NCBI RefSeq assembly: GCF_016908565.1
Contig: NZ_JAFBED010000011.1
Coordinates: 25,604 to 89,603 of the forward strand
Direction: 5' to 3'
Origin: Sutcliffiella tianshenii
GTDB lineage: Bacteria > Bacillota > Bacilli > Bacillales > Bacillaceae_I
DNA: 64,000 nt
In this document: one piece after another, positions 61,848 to 64,000 of the stretch
How positions within the stretch are numbered: position 1 is the first letter of the stretch
Layout: each line of letters begins with the position of its first letter
Notes under the pieces: model-generated
The model's input: only the letters and a program-made list of their open reading frames with translations
What the model was told of the DNA's origin: nothing
Databases searched by the model: none
Translations under genes and position numbers: made by a program

Positions 61848-63004
61848 AAAACCGGGTAGCGCATCATGTGAAGAAGCTTCAACCATCAGGAATCCGCCGT
61901 TTCTTCGACTTGGCTGCGAATATGGAAGGTGTAATTTCCTTGGGGGTGGGGGAACCGGATTTTGTCACCTCCTGGGGTGTGAGGGAAGCTTGTATCACTT
62001 CATTACAAAACGGCTATACTTCCTATACCGCCAATGCAGGCTTATTGGAGCTTCGCAACGGTATCAGCCAATACCTCGAAAAACAATTTGATGTTACATA
62101 TAGTGCAAGCACTGATATAATCGTAACGGTTGGGGCAAGTCAGGCGTTGGATCTTGCCATACGTGCAATTGTAGATCCGGGGGATGAAGTAATTGTCATT
62201 GAACCAAGTTTTGTATCCTATGCTCCGTTAATCGAACTTGTTGGAGGTAGGGCAGTAAAGGTCGGTGCAGATGCCAAAAATGGATTTACGGTGGATATGG
62301 AGGATCTCGAGAATGCCATCACACCAAATACGAAGGCAATTCTTCTTTGTTTCCCCAATAACCCAACAGGTACAATGCTTAGCAAAGAGGAACTATTTGA
62401 AATAAGTCTGCTTATAGAAAAATATGACCTTTTAGTCCTTTCGGATGAAATCTATGCGGAGCTTTGCTTTGATGCCAGTTTCACCAGTTTTGCAACCTTG
62501 CCGGGAATGAAGGAACGGACGATTTTGATTTCCGGATTTTCAAAAGGCTTTGCGATGACCGGCTGGCGTTTAGGGTTTGTTGCAGGGCCGACAGATATAG
62601 TGGAGGCAATGCTGAAAATACATCAATATGCCATGATGTGCGCTTCCACCATGGCTCAGTATGGTGCGATCGAAGCATTGAAAAATGGGCGGAATGATAT
62701 TGAGGATATGAAAAGAAGCTATCGCAGAAGAAGGAACTATTTTGTTTCATCCCTGAATGAAATAGGATTGCCGTGCCACGTCCCAGGAGGTGCTTTTTAC
62801 GCCTTCCCATCAGTAAAACAGACAGGCCTATCTTCTCAGGAGTTTGCGGAAAAGCTATTGCTCGAAGAAAAAGTGGCAGTCGTCCCTGGTGACGTATTTG
62901 GAAAAAGCGGCGAAGGATACATCAGATGTTCATATGCATCAAGTATGGAACAGCTTCAAGAAGCAATAAAACGAATGGAACGCTTCGTCAAAAACTATAG
63001 ATAA
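61844..63004 (+). CDS. alaT: AlaT, alanine aminotransferase (PLP class I)
   Basis: A 386-residue fold type I aminotransferase. The PLP lysine is K234 in SGFSKGFAMTGWRLG; SLGVGEPDF and FPNNPTGTM are the usual substrate/PLP motifs. In B. subtilis AlaT makes alanine from pyruvate and glutamate. It is translationally coupled with alaR (ATGA overlap). Confidence 0.94.
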   Translation: MKNRVAHHVKKLQPSGIRRFFDLAANMEGVISLGVGEPDFVTSWGVREACITSLQNGYTSYTANAGLLELRNGISQYLEKQFDVTYSASTDIIVTVGASQALDLAIRAIVDPGDEVIVIEPSFVSYAPLIELVGGRAVKVGADAKNGFTVDMEDLENAITPNTKAILLCFPNNPTGTMLSKEELFEISLLIEKYDLLVLSDEIYAELCFDASFTSFATLPGMKERTILISGFSKGFAMTGWRLGFVAGPTDIVEAMLKIHQYAMMCASTMAQYGAIEALKNGRNDIEDMKRSYRRRRNYFVSSLNEIGLPCHVPGGAFYAFPSVKQTGLSSQEFAEKLLLEEKVAVVPGDVFGKSGEGYIRCSYASSMEQLQEAIKRMERFVKNYR

Positions 63005-63008
63005 AAAG

Positions 63009-63037
63009 AGGGCCAAATCCTAATTGGATTTGGCCCT
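63009..63037 (-). terminator. Hairpin between alaT and XRE gene
   Basis: 12-bp stem AGGGCCAAATCC (63009-63020) / GGATTTGGCCCT (63026-63037), 5-nt loop. The T-tract lies on the minus strand, so it fits leftward termination for the XRE gene best, though it also follows alaT. Confidence 0.7.
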
Positions 63038-63123
63038 AAACAAAAGGGGGAATACTAGAAAGCCTTGATAGTTTTATGATTCCCACTTGAAAAATAAAAT
63101 AAACATATTTTTTAAATATTTTA

Positions 63124-63486
63124 TTAATTTATTTTATACTTTTTTTCAAAAAGCATTTGCATCACATTTAGGAAGTCCTCATCTGAATATTCTTTTGCTT
63201 TTCGCAATATCAACTTAGCACGCTTAACGCCTATTTCCTCAATTAATTGTGCAAGCTCATGGTCTATCCCATGCGAGTTGATATGTGAAGCAGATTCGAG
63301 CAGTTCAGAAGCAGGAACGTCAAGGACAGTGGATATTTTCAAAATCGTTTGCATATCCGGGATTTGTTGACCACTTTCATATTTCTCGATCGTTGCAGCA
63401 CCGACCCTCAGCTTTACAGAAAGTTCACTCTGTGTGAGCTTTGCACGCTCACGGTATTGTCGTATATTTTCCCCAACATTCTTCAT
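63124..63486 (-). CDS. XRE-family HTH regulator
   Basis: A 120-residue protein. The helix-turn-helix (about residues 8-62) contains LTQSELSVKLRVGAATIEKYESGQQIPDMQTILKIS. A short helical C-terminal domain follows (DHELAQLIEEIGVKRAKLILRKAKEYSDEDFL). ATG 63486 follows GGCGAGGG; an upstream frame to 63522 adds unlikely residues. Target unknown. Confidence 0.9.
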   Translation of the reverse strand: MKNVGENIRQYRERAKLTQSELSVKLRVGAATIEKYESGQQIPDMQTILKISTVLDVPASELLESASHINSHGIDHELAQLIEEIGVKRAKLILRKAKEYSDEDFLNVMQMLFEKKYKIN

Positions 63487-63630
63487 TTCCCTCGCCCCTT
63501 TTCCTATTTCTAACTTAATCATATCATGTAGTTCTTGTTTTGAATTTGAACATTTTTTGTTTTTTTCTATATGCTAACTATGTTTGCTTTATAATAAGTC
63601 TAGACTAAAAACTAAATCTGAACATTCAAC

Positions 63631-63770
63631 TCCCTGTTGGTCTCCGTTCCAGGCGTTCGCTTTCCGCGGGCGGCCTCGGGAGCCTCCTCGGTGCTACGCA
63701 CCTGTGGGGTCTCCCTTGACACGCTGCTCCCGCAGGAGTCTCACACCTTGCACTCCAACCAACAGGGGTG
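63631..63770 (+). repeat. GC-rich palindromic repeat arm I (type 2, short form)
   Basis: Forward type 2 arm, short form, with ends CCCTGTTGG / CCAACAGGGGTG. It faces arm J across a spacer (63771-63862) that is closely similar to the reverse complement of the spacer between G and H. No gene is supported from 63487 to 63967. Confidence 0.9.
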
Positions 63771-63862
63771 AATTATAGGATAAAATTTGCTTTACTAAAG
63801 TTGGGGAAATTGGACTTTGTCTCATTTTTTCTTTTCAGTAGAGCAAATAATGTTATAAAAAC

Positions 63863-63934
63863 TGAGTTGATTGCAGCGGAGGACACTTGACTCCTGCGGG
63901 AAAGTAGAGGGCATGGGAGACCCCACAGGCGAAG
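63863..63934 (-). repeat. GC-rich palindromic repeat arm J (type 3), truncated by IS
   Basis: Reverse type 3 arm: GAGTTGATTGCAGCGGAGGACACTTG ... GAGACCCCACAGGCGAAG. It matches arm E base for base up to GGCGAAG and then stops at 63934, where an insertion sequence end begins. Confidence 0.9.
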
Positions 63935-64000
63935 TGTACTGAACCCTTAAAATTGGACACTTGTTTTCTAAGCGGCTTGCTCAAAACTAGCCCGATAAGC
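63935..64000. mobile_element. IS3-family element, end fragment
   Basis: Sequence starts TGTACTGAACCC exactly where arm J breaks off, as expected for an IS terminal inverted repeat (TG...). The downstream 30 bases encode, on the minus strand, a typical IS3-family transposase C-terminus. The element continues beyond the window. Confidence 0.8.
63968..64000 (-). CDS. IS3-family transposase, C-terminal fragment
   Basis: Partial gene running off the window. The last ten codons read AYRASFEQAA and a stop, resembling the C-terminus of IS3-family OrfB (SPxxYR...). Only the end is visible; strand is minus. Confidence 0.6.
   Translation of the reverse strand, partial: AYRASFEQAA

Overview
The window comes from a chromosome of a moderately AT-rich, spore-forming Bacillaceae. 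Much of the gene order follows Bacillus subtilis: hom-thrC-thrB, then yutI-yuzD-yutJ-yuzB-yutK-dapF-yutM, yumC-yumB, yuiA-yuiB-yuiC-yuiD-pepA(yuiE)-yuiF-bioY, and at the far end kapD-kapB and patB-yugE-yugF-alaR-alaT. Strong Shine-Dalgarno (SD) sequences, TTG/GTG starts, sigma-A promoters and lipobox signal peptides fit this. The genus cannot be fixed from the sequence; a full gas vesicle operon recalls B. megaterium (Priestia).

Layout. 1-212: four 53-bp tandem palindromic repeats. 0.25-23.3 kb: conserved core genes for threonine synthesis, Fe-S assembly (YutI, YutM), flavoprotein NAD(P)H oxidoreductases (YutJ, YumC, YumB), DapF, transporters and aminopeptidase. Regulatory sites include a Rex-type operator before yumB, a BirA-type operator before bioY, a cre-like site before yutK, and three TTATGCACA (DnaA-box consensus) direct repeats near 12.5 kb. 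23.7-29.3 kb: an accessory block with a gas vesicle operon (two small basic proteins, gvpA, R, N, F, G, L, S, K, J) bracketed by two same-orientation copies of a GC-rich palindromic repeat. 29.5-32.6 kb: an SDR enzyme and two overlapping FtsW/RodA-type genes. 32.7-38.1 kb: a five-gene leftward operon with two ABC ATPases, a permease fused to a degenerate M1-peptidase-like ectodomain, an ECF sigma factor and a membrane protein.

38.3-48.1 kb: a beta-glucan utilisation region with a LacI regulator and its palindromic operators, a sugar-binding lipoprotein, two ABC permeases, a GH1 beta-glucosidase and, beyond repeats, a very large GH16 laminarinase-like enzyme ending in an LPITA sortase motif. 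The secreted enzyme would cut the polymer, the ABC system import oligosaccharides and GH1 split them. 48.1-63.5 kb: housekeeping and envelope genes (SDR, DedA, SIMPL, ArsR, thioesterase, AlkD, MFS, KapD/KapB, cyclophilin lipoprotein, SodC lipoprotein, phosphatase, PatB, YugE/F, AlaR/T, an XRE regulator).

Ten arms of one GC-rich repeat family are scattered through the accessory parts. Eight form four convergent pairs separated by about 90-110 bp of AT-rich DNA, and the spacer is well conserved between two of the pairs. The last arm is cut by the end of an IS3-family element that runs off the window.
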